A stretch of 64,000 nt of DNA. It comes from Pseudomonas sp. B21-015 (GTDB lineage: Bacteria > Pseudomonadota > Gammaproteobacteria > Pseudomonadales > Pseudomonadaceae). The notes below the pieces were generated by a model that made no database searches, had not been told where the DNA came from, and was given only the letters and a program-made list of their open reading frames with translations. The stretch is from the NCBI RefSeq assembly GCF_024749285.1, contig NZ_CP087196.1:4278001-4342000 (forward strand), read 5' to 3'. Position 1 is the first letter of the stretch; each line of letters opens with the position of its first letter. Positions 9,255-18,560 of this stretch are shown here, in pieces. A program made the position numbers and the translations under genes.

Positions 9255-10045
9255 AACGTGTCATTCACAGTTTGATCCTTGGCAGTTGCATGGCCATGAC
9301 CGTCGGCTGCTCAGCCACCGGCAAGTCCGACACCTTTACTTTTACCGCTGACCTGCCACCGAACTTTGCTTATGTCGCGTCCGTGACTTACGTGCCGGTC
9401 CCCGGTCAGTCCTGCGACTTGGGCAAACGTGACAACCTGAAACCGCAGTTCAACCGTGAGTGGCGAACCGAATATAAGCCTGATACGCAGATCGAAATAC
9501 ACCGCACCCGCAAAGGGTGCGAGTTGGTGCTGGACAAAATCCAACTCGACATTAACGCGAGTTACGGTAAGGACCGAGGTGATTTCGGCGGAGATTCGGG
9601 GCTTATCGTAGTGAAGGATTACCTCGACTCCCGCGACAAGGGCACCTTCAACGCAGCCGGAGAAAGCCAGTTTTCGGGTCAGTGCCAGTGGTTGTTCCGC
9701 ACGATTGGCCCTAAGCGCTACATCACCAAAATTCTTGACTGCAAAAACACCGATGCCCAGGGCAATGTCACCAAAGGTCGTCCGTTTGCCGCGTATACCC
9801 TCGATCAGTTGCCGGGCAAAACCGTGAAGTTGAAGATCAAGCTGGCCGATGAGGAAAAGCCCGCTATCGGCGACACCTGGGTCAAGGTGCCCGGTGGCTG
9901 GAAGAGATGTATGGGCGACAATTTTGAAGACCAATATGCATTTTGCTATGGCAATTACAAAGACTTCAGCACTTTTAAAATGGTGGATGAACGAATCTGC
10001 ACCATTTATCCCGGCTGCACCGAAAACAAGGAGGTAACTCCATGA
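9251..10045 (+). CDS. Lipoprotein of the T6SS lipase module, probable immunity protein
   Basis: 264 residues. The N-terminus is a lipoprotein signal: MKR, a hydrophobic stretch, then lipobox TVGC-S with Cys near residue 20. The rest is soluble with several Cys residues suitable for periplasmic disulfides. The gene overlaps both neighbours (ATGA) between the adaptor and the lipase effector. Periplasmic lipoproteins next to T6SS phospholipase effectors usually act as immunity proteins; that assignment is by context, as the family is not recognised. Confidence 0.65.
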   Translation: MKRVIHSLILGSCMAMTVGCSATGKSDTFTFTADLPPNFAYVASVTYVPVPGQSCDLGKRDNLKPQFNREWRTEYKPDTQIEIHRTRKGCELVLDKIQLDINASYGKDRGDFGGDSGLIVVKDYLDSRDKGTFNAAGESQFSGQCQWLFRTIGPKRYITKILDCKNTDAQGNVTKGRPFAAYTLDQLPGKTVKLKIKLADEEKPAIGDTWVKVPGGWKRCMGDNFEDQYAFCYGNYKDFSTFKMVDERICTIYPGCTENKEVTP

Positions 10046-12363
10046 GCGTTGTTCCCCTGAAAGACGGTGACAAGCCGTCCTTTGACGGTCGTATTCATAC
10101 CTGCCCGTTACGTGGGCACTCGACCAGTTTTCAATTGGTGGATGAATTGGGTGACGGCAAACCCTATGCCGGTTTGGCCTACGAGGTCACCGATTACGAG
10201 AATGTCAGCTACACCGGCAAACTAGATGCGTCCGGATCCGGCAAGGTGGATAACCATTATTGCGGCCCGGTGGTGCTCAAACTTAATCAGCCATACCAGG
10301 GAAGCGAAAAGGCTTATACGTTTTTGCGAGAAAGACCACACTACCCGCTGCCCATCACCGAACTGCAAGTACGGGCCGAAAAAACCCGTTTTTTTAATAA
10401 GTCGGGCGCCCGCACAGAAGCCAATCCGGCACAGGGCGAGGCTATTACCTTTTACCAGGTTGAAGTGCGCGAACTGGTGGACCATTCGGCGCATCTTCCC
10501 CCCATAGTGCAGCGCCATTTTCCACCCAATACCCATGTGTTTTCGTTGTTTCGGCAAAAAACTCAGGTCAAAAACCCCAAGACCCAGCAGACTGGCTTCA
10601 TTGATGGTGGAAAGAACGTGGACGTCACGCCGTATGATTCGGCTATGGCGGAGCTGGGGAATGCACCGCCTGCACGCACACCGCTAGGCGTCGCCCTCAT
10701 GCCGAACCGGCACACCGTGCTGGAGGTGCGTCCGCTACGCGCCTTGCGCCCAATGCTATCGCCTAGCAACGATTTCTGTGCACTCAACCTCTACCAACTG
10801 GCGCTGATGTCGACTCTGAGTTACAGCGACTTTGGACAGCAGCCCACCTCACTCCCGGTAGAAAACGACAGCGTGAGCTTTCCCTTGCAACCGAGCATTG
10901 GCAATTGGTTTGGTGACGCTCTTTCAAAATTTGACGAGCTTTGGCAGGTGGATGCAGCGCAGGCGGGGAGCAAAGCCTATTACCCTCTGTATGAAGAGGT
11001 GCCGTACTCCAAACGCCTGGAAATGGTGCCCTTCGACCCAGAGCTGTACTCGGAAGTTAATAGCCCAAGCCTAGGTGAAAAACAGGAAAATCCGGCCAGC
11101 ATTCACTGCTTTGATGACAGCGCATTTGACGATGGCACCGATACCCAAGCCTTCATCACCCACCACGATACGCTGATTTTGATCTCGATCCGGGGCACCG
11201 CCGGTGGGGCGGATGCCCTGCGCGACATGGATGCCACTCAAGTGCCCTTTGGCGAATGGCCTGGCAAAGTGCATAGCGGATTTTATGGTGCAGCTAAGGT
11301 GGCCTATGATTTTGTAGACCGTTACCTGGATAAGTTTTACAACGGGCAAAAGCTGGTCATCACCGGGCACAGCCTGGGCGGGGCGATTGCCCTGATAGTG
11401 TCTGAAATGCTGCGACGTAATAAACGATATGCAGCTGACATTGTGCTTTACACCTACGGTTCCCCACGGGCTGGTGACAAAGTCTTCGTTGAGGGGGCTT
11501 CGCCCCTGATTCACCACCGCACCGTCAACCACAACGATCCGGTGCCAAGCGTTCCGTCGACATGGATGGACACGTCCACCAAGCGAGAGTACATCGCACA
11601 GGGTGTCGTTACGGTGATCAGTCCGCCTGTCGGGGTGTCATGGTTTGCGTTGGGCATGATCAACATTACCGGTGAGCCTTATACCCACCACGGTACTCTG
11701 CGACACTTTATGCCGGTCAACTTTGGAGCTGGCAAAAAGTCCTCGATCCTCTGGATGCCAGGTTGCAGCACTATCAATGACCACGGCTGTGCCAAAGCGC
11801 TGAAGGCAACCGACGGCCTGCCGGATCGCGGTTCATTCCTACGACAAATTGTTGATAATGCCGACCACAAAATGGTCCTCAGCTACATTCCAAACTGCTG
11901 GGCCAGCCTACGCCGCTGGCAGGAAGCTCAAGAATTCAATCGCACATTAGTTACTGACAATGAATTTGAACTGGTGGATGGGGCGTTAAAGAACGTCCAG
12001 CGGCAATTGCTCACTTTGGAGAGACGCCTGGCGGCGAGCCCCGACAGATATGTCGATAGTCAAGCAGCGACGAAGGCCGCCCTTCAACAAGAAATCGAGA
12101 ACATAGGCACAACGCGGACGCGACTGGACATTTTACGTGGCGAGCCTGTCACCGAGTCCCATGTGTATGGTTTATTCGCTGGACTGCCCGAACTGATTGA
12201 GGGCGATTTGCCTCGTTGGAAAGCTCATCCGGAGAATACAACTCAGGAACAGCTGGCAATGTCCCCCCCACCAGCCTACGACGATGACCGGGCGATAGCG
12301 GCGATAACGGGTGGCCACACCGTGGGAGCCCCTTGCTACCTGGATATTGATTCGATTGCCTAG
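10042..12363 (+). CDS. T6SS lipase effector (class 3 lipase domain)
   Basis: 773 residues. Residues about 10-80 form a domain (FQLVDELGDGKPYAGLAYEV...) that recurs in Pseudomonas T6SS cargo, including the PAAR protein at 21624-22121. The central region holds a lipase class 3 fold: ILISIRGTAGG, then the nucleophile elbow TGHSLGGAIAL (Ser of GHSLGG), YTYGSPRAGD with a likely Asp, and a His in NHNDPVPSVPS. The C-terminal 200 residues are helical and of unknown role. Predicted action: phospholipid hydrolysis in target cells after VgrG delivery. It is the last gene of the operon. Confidence 0.88.
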   Translation: MSVVPLKDGDKPSFDGRIHTCPLRGHSTSFQLVDELGDGKPYAGLAYEVTDYENVSYTGKLDASGSGKVDNHYCGPVVLKLNQPYQGSEKAYTFLRERPHYPLPITELQVRAEKTRFFNKSGARTEANPAQGEAITFYQVEVRELVDHSAHLPPIVQRHFPPNTHVFSLFRQKTQVKNPKTQQTGFIDGGKNVDVTPYDSAMAELGNAPPARTPLGVALMPNRHTVLEVRPLRALRPMLSPSNDFCALNLYQLALMSTLSYSDFGQQPTSLPVENDSVSFPLQPSIGNWFGDALSKFDELWQVDAAQAGSKAYYPLYEEVPYSKRLEMVPFDPELYSEVNSPSLGEKQENPASIHCFDDSAFDDGTDTQAFITHHDTLILISIRGTAGGADALRDMDATQVPFGEWPGKVHSGFYGAAKVAYDFVDRYLDKFYNGQKLVITGHSLGGAIALIVSEMLRRNKRYAADIVLYTYGSPRAGDKVFVEGASPLIHHRTVNHNDPVPSVPSTWMDTSTKREYIAQGVVTVISPPVGVSWFALGMINITGEPYTHHGTLRHFMPVNFGAGKKSSILWMPGCSTINDHGCAKALKATDGLPDRGSFLRQIVDNADHKMVLSYIPNCWASLRRWQEAQEFNRTLVTDNEFELVDGALKNVQRQLLTLERRLAASPDRYVDSQAATKAALQQEIENIGTTRTRLDILRGEPVTESHVYGLFAGLPELIEGDLPRWKAHPENTTQEQLAMSPPPAYDDDRAIAAITGGHTVGAPCYLDIDSIA

Positions 12364-12693
12364 CTCTTATACCCACAGACAGCGCGTCTCTCATGTTGCT
12401 GTGAGCTAGAAGAAACGCCCCCAATACTCCCTCGACACGCCGGGCTCCGACAGAGTTTAGACCCGGCGAGATCGGGTGGAGGAGCTGGTCACAGCCGTTA
12501 CCGCCAGAACAATAGAGCAAACTTAAGCCTGCGCTACGAAAAACCAACGCGCTGATAAACATCCCCGGGCACGACGATCTGCCGGATTACGATCCGTTTC
12601 CTCCGGTGAGCCCGCGCACCGAGGACGACCGGTTTATCCACTAAATTCTCCGTGAAGAATTCAAGTTCAATGTCCAACACCCATGCTCCTGCA
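12364..12693. other. Gap with possible gene remnant before the IS
   Basis: No complete gene. In one plus frame about 12516-12644 reads through to a stop with a protein-like tail (IPGHDDLPDYDPFPPVSPRT...). This could be the end of a deleted effector or immunity gene. Weak evidence only. Confidence 0.3.
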
Positions 12694-12723
12694 GTGGTCT
12701 AATTTCCCCGGACACCTCGATAG

Positions 12724-13050
<327 letters not shown>

Positions 13051-13058
13051 CGTATCGC

Positions 13059-13934
13059 TTGGTTCGGCAGCTGCAACAGAAGGCTTATTCGGTGGCGCAT
13101 GTCTGTCGGCTGCTGGGCATCAGTCGATCCGGGTTCTACGAAGCCAACAAACGTGCTGAAGTGCCAACATCAATTTGTCCCATGGCTCTGCAACTCAAGG
13201 CATCGTTTGCCGCAAGTGGCGGCTGTTATGGCAGTCGTCCGTTGCGTAAAGTGTTGCACGCCAAGGGCATGGAAATAGGCCTTTATAAAATTCGTCGCTT
13301 GATGCGTGCCAACGGTCTGCGTTCGGCTTGGAAGCGTAAGTTTGTGCATACGACAGATAGCAACCACGACCTGCCGATTGCTGAAAATGTATTGAATCGC
13401 CAATTTGAACCTGACGCAGTAAACAAAGCTTGGGTGGCAGACATTACCTACATCCGGACCCGAAGCGGCTGGTTATACCTGGCCGTGGTGCTGGACTTGT
13501 TCTCACGCAAGATAGTCGGCTGGTCCATGGCCCCGAACATGCCGGCTGAGCTGGTGTGTAGTGCAATGCAACTGGCGATTGCTCAGCGTCAACCACCACC
13601 GGGTCTGGTCGCCCACTCGGATCGTGGCAGCCAATACGCGAGCGCAAGCTACAGAGCGCTGTTGGCAAGAAATGAAATGCAGCAAAGCATGAGCCGTAAA
13701 GGTAATTGCTGGGACAACTCAGTGATGGAGCGCTTCTTCCTGAGTTTGAAAATGGAGCGGGTATGGCGGCGTGATTACGCCAACCACGCCGAAGCGATAC
13801 GTGACATCACTGAATACATCGTTGGGTTTTACAACAACGAGCGGCTGCACTCGAAACTGGGATATCTGCCACCGACCGTTTACGAACGGGCAATGGCGTC
13901 TAAACCTCCTATCGAGGTGTCCGGAATTAGTTGA
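13059..13934 (+). CDS. IS3-family transposase OrfB (DDE integrase core)
   Basis: About 291 residues, -1 relative to OrfA. It holds the HTH_21-like region ([20 protein letters not shown]), then the rve integrase core with acidic residues in [22 protein letters not shown] and [15 protein letters not shown] (the DDE triad). It ends at the right inverted repeat. It is probably made mainly as an OrfAB fusion; the gene appears intact. Confidence 0.9.
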   Translation: MVRQLQQKAYSVAHVCRLLGISRSGFYEANKRAEVPTSICPMALQLKASFAASGGCYGSRPLRKVLHAKGMEIGLYKIRRLMRANGLRSAWKRKFVHTTDSNHDLPIAENVLNRQFEPDAVNKAWVADITYIRTRSGWLYLAVVLDLFSRKIVGWSMAPNMPAELVCSAMQLAIAQRQPPPGLVAHSDRGSQYASASYRALLARNEMQQSMSRKGNCWDNSVMERFFLSLKMERVWRRDYANHAEAIRDITEYIVGFYNNERLHSKLGYLPPTVYERAMASKPPIEVSGIS

Positions 13935-13937
13935 CCA

Positions 13938-14784
13938 CTACATCTTCCATGCCGAATCGGGTGCCCACCCTTTAAGTGGCTGGCTGGGCAAGTATCTGGC
14001 CGGCACCGAAGACTTCACGGAGTTCAGCAATGTAGCCGTCGAGCATCTGACAATGCTCATGGAAGAATCCAACCTGTCGATAGGTGGCAACGTCCTCTTC
14101 TGCCATTACATGCAAGGCATGACCGACTATTTAGTCATTGCCCTGGTGCAGGAAACCGAAGCCGTACTGATGACCGACGGGCTGACACTGATGCCGATCC
14201 GGCGCCTGGATCTGGACCACATCCAGTTGGCCGCGCGGATCAACCTCAGCGAGTGGAAAAGCAACCCAGCGTCGCACCAGTACATCTCATTCATCAAGGG
14301 CAAGAACGGCCGCCGGGCGAGCGAGTACTTCCGCGACTTCATCGGCTGCCAAGAGGGTGTCGACGGACCAGGTGAAACCCGCACCCTGCTCAAGGCATTC
14401 AGTGACTTCGTTGAAAGCGAAGACCTCGGCGAGAATTCAGCTCGCGAGAAGACCAACACACTTGTCAGCTATGCGATAGCCCAGGCCAAGCTCGGCGAGC
14501 CGATCACCATTGACGAGCTATCCGAAGTGCTCAATGACGATCAGCCAAAAGCGTTCGCCGACTTCATCCAGGATAAAGACTACGGCCTTTCAGCCTCGAT
14601 CCCGCCGGACAAGAAGACCCTGAACAAATTCCGGCGCTTCACTGGTCGGGCCGATGGCCTGTCGATCAGCTTCGAGCAGCATCTGCTCGGCTCGAAGGTG
14701 GAGTTCGATGAAGCCGACGGTACGCTGACGCTTCGCGGACTGCCCCGACAGCTTACCGATCAGCTCAAGCGCGCAGCCGCCTGA
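13938..14784 (+). pseudogene. yejK: Nucleoid-associated protein YejK/NdpA, 5' end lost to the IS
   Basis: About 280 residues continuing to a normal stop, matching NdpA/Yej[83 protein letters not shown] and the tail [39 protein letters not shown]. The family is about 335 residues, so some 55 N-terminal residues are missing at the IS border. The sequence left of the IS does not supply them. YejK homologues occur in Pseudomonas prophage accessory regions. Confidence 0.88.
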
Positions 14785-14795
14785 CCCACCCTCAC

Positions 14796-14981
14796 CTATT
14801 GCGCTGATGGCTCAGTAAATTGGTCAATCGCCTTCCTGTAGGTGGCAAGGTCAATGATCTGTCGTAAGCAAATGACGACCTCCAGTTTCTGCTTGTCGTC
14901 GGGAATCCCCAACCGCTTCAGCATCATTTGAGCGTCTTCCTCGATTGCAGCGAGTGCATCGATATCGCTTTGCAGTCTCAT
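14796..14981 (-). CDS. Small phage accessory protein, copy 1 of 3
   Basis: 61 residues (MRLQSDIDALAAIEEDAQ...), helical and acidic, nearly identical to proteins at 56159-56341 and 58504-58689. It runs against the surrounding plus-strand genes. The whole cassette with flanks (about 14780-15050) is repeated: it starts with CCTCACCTATTGCGCTG at the 3' end of the ORF and ends near TAGACCACAAACTCA upstream. Function unknown; three maintained copies argue it is a real gene. Confidence 0.75.
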   Translation of the reverse strand: MRLQSDIDALAAIEEDAQMMLKRLGIPDDKQKLEVVICLRQIIDLATYRKAIDQFTEPSAQ

Positions 14982-15076
14982 GCCGGTCTCCCGTCTGGCT
15001 GAATTCGACATAGATACATAGACCACAAACTCACTTCACGCCAGCCGGCGAGGCAGGCGCTTGTTTGGAGAAACTC

Positions 15077-15463
15077 ATGAGCACATTCGCAGTGTTTGGC
15101 ATGACCCGCCCTGTCGCCTTCGCCGAAGCAAAAAAGCGCATCAAAGGGACCCGCAAGAATCTTCAGGCGCCAGGCGGCGTCGAGCAAATCCCGCTTGCTG
15201 AATGGCTAGTCTTGGTCGAGAGGAAGACCGAGCAAATAATGGGGGGTACGGTTCGGCAACTATCCCCGCTGTTTGATGCGCCTCAGTACGCCGAGCAGTT
15301 CATCGAGCTGGCCCGCAAGACGCTCCAATGCCGCGATATGCGGATCAGGTCAAAGGCAGTGCTGACCGACACCAAGGGTAAGCCGATCATCAACCCTAAA
15401 ACGAAGGCGCCAAAGGTCGGCTTTGCTGAATGGCCACCTAAACAGGAAAGCCAAGCCGCCTGA
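15077..15463 (+). CDS. Hypothetical phage accessory protein
   Basis: 128 residues (MSTFAVFGMTRPVAFAEAKKRI...), basic, rich in Lys/Arg at both ends. The start is the ATG after TTGTTTGGAGAAACTC, preceded by a GCCAGCC/GGCAGGC hairpin typical of this array. It lies between two minus-strand cassettes with shared boundary sequence. Family function unknown. Confidence 0.7.
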   Translation: MSTFAVFGMTRPVAFAEAKKRIKGTRKNLQAPGGVEQIPLAEWLVLVERKTEQIMGGTVRQLSPLFDAPQYAEQFIELARKTLQCRDMRIRSKAVLTDTKGKPIINPKTKAPKVGFAEWPPKQESQAA

Positions 15464-15474
15464 GACGCCCTCAC

Positions 15475-16188
15475 CTATTGCGCTGGAGTCTGTGCGTTTG
15501 CGGTTAAAGACGTTTCAGCCAAAAGCTCCAAATCCTTAATCAGCGTGTTTGCCATTTCCACAACGCCCCGCGCTTGAGAAAATGTTGGCTGATAGTCGCC
15601 ATGATTTAGCTTGTTTCGATATGAGGCATAAAAACCCGCTACCAAATTGCGATAGGCAGTTTTTTCATCCTGCGGTAGCACTACCGGATTGGAGCCCAGG
15701 CCTTTTGTGAAAATGTCGTTCACCAAGTTTTCCCCGTCAGTTCCATCTGGGATTCCAAATATCCTTCGAAGGCGCGAAGAGAGCACTGGAAAGGTTGCTC
15801 GAATCACTGAGGCATAGTCTTCAATTTCGAAAAGCCTTGATGTTGCCTGCGCCAGGCGAGCATCTAAATGATCCGGGGTGGACGCCTGGAGCAACAGAAA
15901 GTCGGCGAAACTGGGCAGGTCTCTGTAAACAATATCGATTGCATCACTCTTACTAAAAACCTTCTCGCCGCGCCTCAAATACCTTTCCATGAAAGTCATA
16001 TGCCGACCAAGGGCGCGACAGTTGTCCCATCCAGGGTCTGTCGTATCCACCAGCGGTTTAATTCGATTTGCGAAAAACTCAAACCGCCTCAATAGGCTGG
16101 GCTCATCCTCTTCATCCCAATTCTGAAGAATTTCCAAAGCACTTTTATATGCCTGGTGATACTCATTGAGTTGACTAATTCCGACCAT
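15475..16188 (-). CDS. HEPN-like protein, candidate RNase or abortive-infection factor
   Basis: 237 residues. The C-terminal third (LVNDIFTKGL...TAYRNLVAGFYASYRNKLNHGDYQPTFSQARGVVEMANTLIKDL) resembles the TIGR02391/Ymh-type domain, and RNKLNH fits the HEPN R-X4-H motif with a polar residue after Arg. The N-terminal part is helical and unassigned. The ATG at 16188 is preceded by GGGGAGA and by a perfect CCGGCACGTGCCGG hairpin. Its 3' end carries the array boundary CCCTCACCTATTGCGCTG. HEPN assignment is inference from the motif and helical setting. Confidence 0.6.
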   Translation of the reverse strand: MVGISQLNEYHQAYKSALEILQNWDEEDEPSLLRRFEFFANRIKPLVDTTDPGWDNCRALGRHMTFMERYLRRGEKVFSKSDAIDIVYRDLPSFADFLLLQASTPDHLDARLAQATSRLFEIEDYASVIRATFPVLSSRLRRIFGIPDGTDGENLVNDIFTKGLGSNPVVLPQDEKTAYRNLVAGFYASYRNKLNHGDYQPTFSQARGVVEMANTLIKDLELLAETSLTANAQTPAQ

Positions 16189-16202
16189 AGCGTCTCCCCA
16201 TT

Positions 16203-16272
16203 CCGGCACGTGCCGGGCAATCAACCAATAGCCCAAAAACACCTATCACGCCACCGCCCGGGCATGACCCGG
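16203..16272. promoter_or_regulatory. Back-to-back hairpin leaders of two divergent accessory genes
   Basis: CCGGCACGTGCCGG at 16203-16216 precedes the minus-strand HEPN-like gene. CCGGG-CATGA-CCCGG at 16258-16272 precedes the plus-strand gene at 16286. The second, with its flank (ACGCCACCGCCCGG...CATAGGACGCCC), recurs at 58747-58782 before a different gene. Confidence 0.7.
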
Positions 16273-16285
16273 CATAGGACGCCCC

Positions 16286-16573
16286 ATGCCCACAGAAAAC
16301 AATGCCACCGCCCGCGACGAGCGACTGGTCACCCTTCCGTTGTGGATTATCGAGGCCGTGCGCGCCGAGGTGCGGCTTGAGGTGCATGTCTGGACGGAGA
16401 TGGAAAAGCGGGTTGAAGAATCGTTGGCTCGCGACGACCAGGTGCTGCCCTGCGATGTGAAGCTTCCACCCTGCACACTGTTCTGCAAAGGCACCAAGGT
16501 CAGCACGCTTATGCTCGGAATCCAGCAACGAGCCAGTTACCCGGCGCACGCCCGAGAGTTCGTAAAGCAGTAA
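16286..16573 (+). CDS. Hypothetical accessory protein sharing its leader with 58783-59217
   Basis: 95 residues starting MPTENNATARDERLV. The first codons (MPTEN) and the upstream hairpin leader are the same as for the gene at 58783, but the rest of the two proteins is unrelated, so a common front has been joined to different bodies. The middle is Val/Glu rich with three Cys. Function unknown. Confidence 0.65.
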   Translation: MPTENNATARDERLVTLPLWIIEAVRAEVRLEVHVWTEMEKRVEESLARDDQVLPCDVKLPPCTLFCKGTKVSTLMLGIQQRASYPAHAREFVKQ

Positions 16574-16594
16574 CTCCCTCCCCCTTCAAAGTCA

Positions 16595-16608
16595 GCCGCT
16601 ATAGCGGC
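16595..16608. promoter_or_regulatory. GCCGCTATAGCGGC hairpin leader
   Basis: Perfect 14-bp palindrome followed by AAAGGAACAGTC-ATG. The same 50-base leader stands at 59590-59650 before the paralogous gene. Confidence 0.7.
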
Positions 16609-16620
16609 AAAGGAACAGTC

Positions 16621-16953
16621 ATGCCCGAAGAAACTGTTTTGATTGATTCGCTTCCGGTCCATCGCGATACAAACGGCTGGTGGTCGCACCCTGGCTACCT
16701 CTCGGAGTTCGACGACGAAATCACCGAAGAGCAGTTCAGCGACTGGTGTAACCGCCACCAGGTGGAAACGAAGATCACCTACATGGAGAGCGACGTATCG
16801 ACCGACGTGTTCAACGTCTACATGGAAGAAGGCCAGGTCGATTGTTCGGCGTGGGAGATCCAGCATCCCACCGAGCCGGGCTGGTTCATCCTGTCGATCC
16901 ATGACGCCGAGGATGGCCCTGTCTGCATCTGGGGCCGGCGGGTGACGTCATGA
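16621..16953 (+). CDS. Conserved acidic phage protein, paralogue of 59651-59983
   Basis: 110 residues, strongly acidic and Trp-rich (MPEETVLIDSLPVHRDTNGWWSHPGYLSEFDDEITEEQF...). Nearly the same protein is encoded in element 2, with the same upstream hairpin. The body contains VETKITYMESDV and ends EDGPVCIWGRRV. Acidity and small size could suit a DNA-mimic or inhibitor protein, but nothing proves that. It overlaps the next gene by ATGA. Confidence 0.75.
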   Translation: MPEETVLIDSLPVHRDTNGWWSHPGYLSEFDDEITEEQFSDWCNRHQVETKITYMESDVSTDVFNVYMEEGQVDCSAWEIQHPTEPGWFILSIHDAEDGPVCIWGRRVTS

Positions 16954-17315
16954 GCGGCTGCGGCTACGAACATGGCGACTGGGAGTGTCGCGAAGGCGGG
17001 TTTCTGTTTGATGCTGGGTCTGGCGAAGGCTGGGACCCGCAAGATGAAACGTACATTTGTCCGCACTGCCGGACGCGGGACTACCTAGATGCGGCGAAAG
17101 ATGACGCCGAGTCGTGCAGCAAATGGTCAAACTGCGGATCAAGCGGGACCGGTCTGGACATTTGGGCCGGCGCCGAATCCAGGGCACTGATTGCAAATGA
17201 GCCGGCGGCTCGAAAAGCGCTGAGTGAAATTGGTGTGGTGGGAACTCTCGTTACAGACCAGAGCACCGATGGATATTCCGTCGTGCTCTGCAACACGCAG
17301 CAGGTGACGCCATGA
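16950..17315 (+). CDS. Hypothetical accessory protein with Cys-rich zinc-like motif
   Basis: 121 residues. The N-terminal half has CGYEHGDWEC and YICPHCRTRDYLDAAKDDAESCSKWSNCG; the CPHC pair and later cysteines suggest a small zinc ribbon. It starts with ATGA overlap on the preceding gene and ends with ATGA overlap on a micro-ORF. In element 2 the corresponding slot holds an unrelated ASCH-domain gene, so this is a swapped cassette. Confidence 0.65.
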   Translation: MSGCGYEHGDWECREGGFLFDAGSGEGWDPQDETYICPHCRTRDYLDAAKDDAESCSKWSNCGSSGTGLDIWAGAESRALIANEPAARKALSEIGVVGTLVTDQSTDGYSVVLCNTQQVTP

Positions 17316-17380
17316 TCCTCCTACCAATCGCAGCGCCGCTCTACATGCTCTGGCTCATCTACAAGGGGCCGAGGCGATGA
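17312..17380 (+). CDS. Micro-ORF, 22 residues, hydrophobic with YKGP end
   Basis: Encodes MILLPIAAPLYMLWLIYKGP plus two Arg. It begins with GACGCC-ATGA overlapping the upstream stop, exactly as the 17-residue micro-ORF at 60369-60422 does. Both are a short hydrophobic stretch ending in YKGP. Conservation of position, overlap and C-terminus in two elements suggests a real membrane micropeptide or a coupling leader. Confidence 0.55.
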   Translation: MILLPIAAPLYMLWLIYKGPRR

Positions 17381-17446
17381 CGCACCTAGCTATTTGAGAT
17401 CTGAGAAGCGGAACATCAATCGCCGCAACTAACTTAGTAGCTCGCT

Positions 17447-18227
17447 CTATTTATCAGTAGTAACTTCGTCATTAAACCGGTCTTCAAATAAGGACCATTG
17501 ATGAAGTAAGTAAGCGATTTTAGGATGGGACACGGGCGCCCGAGCACGAATATCTTTTTCTACCAGTGTAAGCTGGTTGAAAATATCCGTCTTTCGATTA
17601 CGATAATATTTCCACTTTAGGAAAATACTTATTAAATCAAACGCAGGCAACCCATCAAACCCTCTAGTTGCTTACTCCATCATATTTCATACCAGAAAAA
17701 ATACTATTCAGAAAACGATAAGCACTTTCAGAAACAACAACTCTAGGATAGCTTGCCAGTTTGCTCTCGATTGCATAAGCCTCGTTCATAGCCGACCCAA
17801 ACAAGGCCCCACCTCTCTTATGCACTAGCTTTCCAACTGTCATCCCACCACGCATTAACATGCCAAGGTTGAAAAAAAACGCAATTTTAATTATAGCGAG
17901 AGACCGAAATAACAGCTCACAAGATGCTGGATTGTTCATTGGTGCAGAAATAACAAAAGAATCAGAAAACTGCGTAACCACCAAATCATAATCACTATCT
18001 AGCCGAGCTATAACTTCATCCCCATAAATCTCGCCCGCAGAATTTAAGCCCCTGCCAGTCATATAAGGAACACTTCCATACATAAATCTTTCGAAGCCAC
18101 CATCTCTGAACTCTTCGAAAACTTCGAAAAGCCTTTTCCTTACTTCGTCCTCCTGCTCCGATTGATCAATTGCATCTTTGAAGCCCAACAAGTCAATAAA
18201 GCAGATTAAACGCTCTTGGTACTCCAT
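17447..18227 (-). pseudogene. Class III nucleotide-cyclase-like gene, frameshifted
   Basis: The first 187 residues (18227-17664) have the layout of a class III cyclase: ICFIDLLGFKDAI (first metal Asp, as in FaDivGFT), VTQFSDSFVIS (second Asp) and LMRGGMTVGKLVHKRGGALFGSAMNEAYAIES. Translation stops after GMKYDGVSN. In another frame the text continues RGFDGLPAFDLISIFLKWKYY...HPKIAYLLHQWSLFEDRFN to 17447, which looks like the family's C-terminus, so one indel near 17660 split the gene. The DNA is visibly AT-richer than its surroundings. PycC-type defence cyclases are one possible relationship. No effector gene is adjacent. Confidence 0.6.
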
Positions 18228-18320
18228 AGATACTCCTCAAAAAACATCACTTTACATGAATTTTATGATGAGTTTTCAAGCCCAAAGCGAATAACCGACT
18301 CTTTACCCCCCTCACCTTCT

Positions 18321-18335
18321 GCCGCCACGCGCGGC
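18321..18335. promoter_or_regulatory. Hairpin leader of the excisionase-like gene
   Basis: GCCGC-CACGC-GCGGC stem-loop 13 bases before the ATG at 18348. The same hairpin, with CACCTTCTG before it and ATGGAGCATC after it, precedes the paralogue in element 2 (61339-61353). Confidence 0.65.
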
Positions 18336-18347
18336 ATGGAGCATCCA

Positions 18348-18560
18348 ATGAAAAAAGAACTGATCAAGATCAGCGAGTTTCAGCGCCGGCGCTGGGGCGA
18401 AAACGGAACCCCACCCTGTCCCCAGGCGATCCGCAATCATATCCGCAACGGCATGGTCCCCGGCGAGCAGATAGGGAAACTCTGGTACGTTGACTGGACC
18501 GCATTCAACCGCTCGGACGGGAACGACCTGGTGGCGATGGTATTGAAAGGAGCTGCATGA
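18348..18560 (+). CDS. Excisionase-like DNA-binding protein (element 1)
   Basis: 70 residues. The pattern of ISEFQRRRWGE...AIRNHIRNGMVPGEQIGKLWYVDWTAF is that of a small winged-helix excisionase: the helix-turn-helix reads the site and the wing is IGKLWYVD. It overlaps the integrase start by ATGA, as its near-identical paralogue does at 61389-61601. Predicted role: directing the adjacent integrase towards excision. Confidence 0.75.
   Translation: MKKELIKISEFQRRRWGENGTPPCPQAIRNHIRNGMVPGEQIGKLWYVDWTAFNRSDGNDLVAMVLKGAA

Noticed and set aside
6382..12363. Complete T6SS locus
   Set aside because: Only vgrG, adaptor and effector genes are present; no sheath, baseplate, ClpV or membrane-complex genes of a T6SS.
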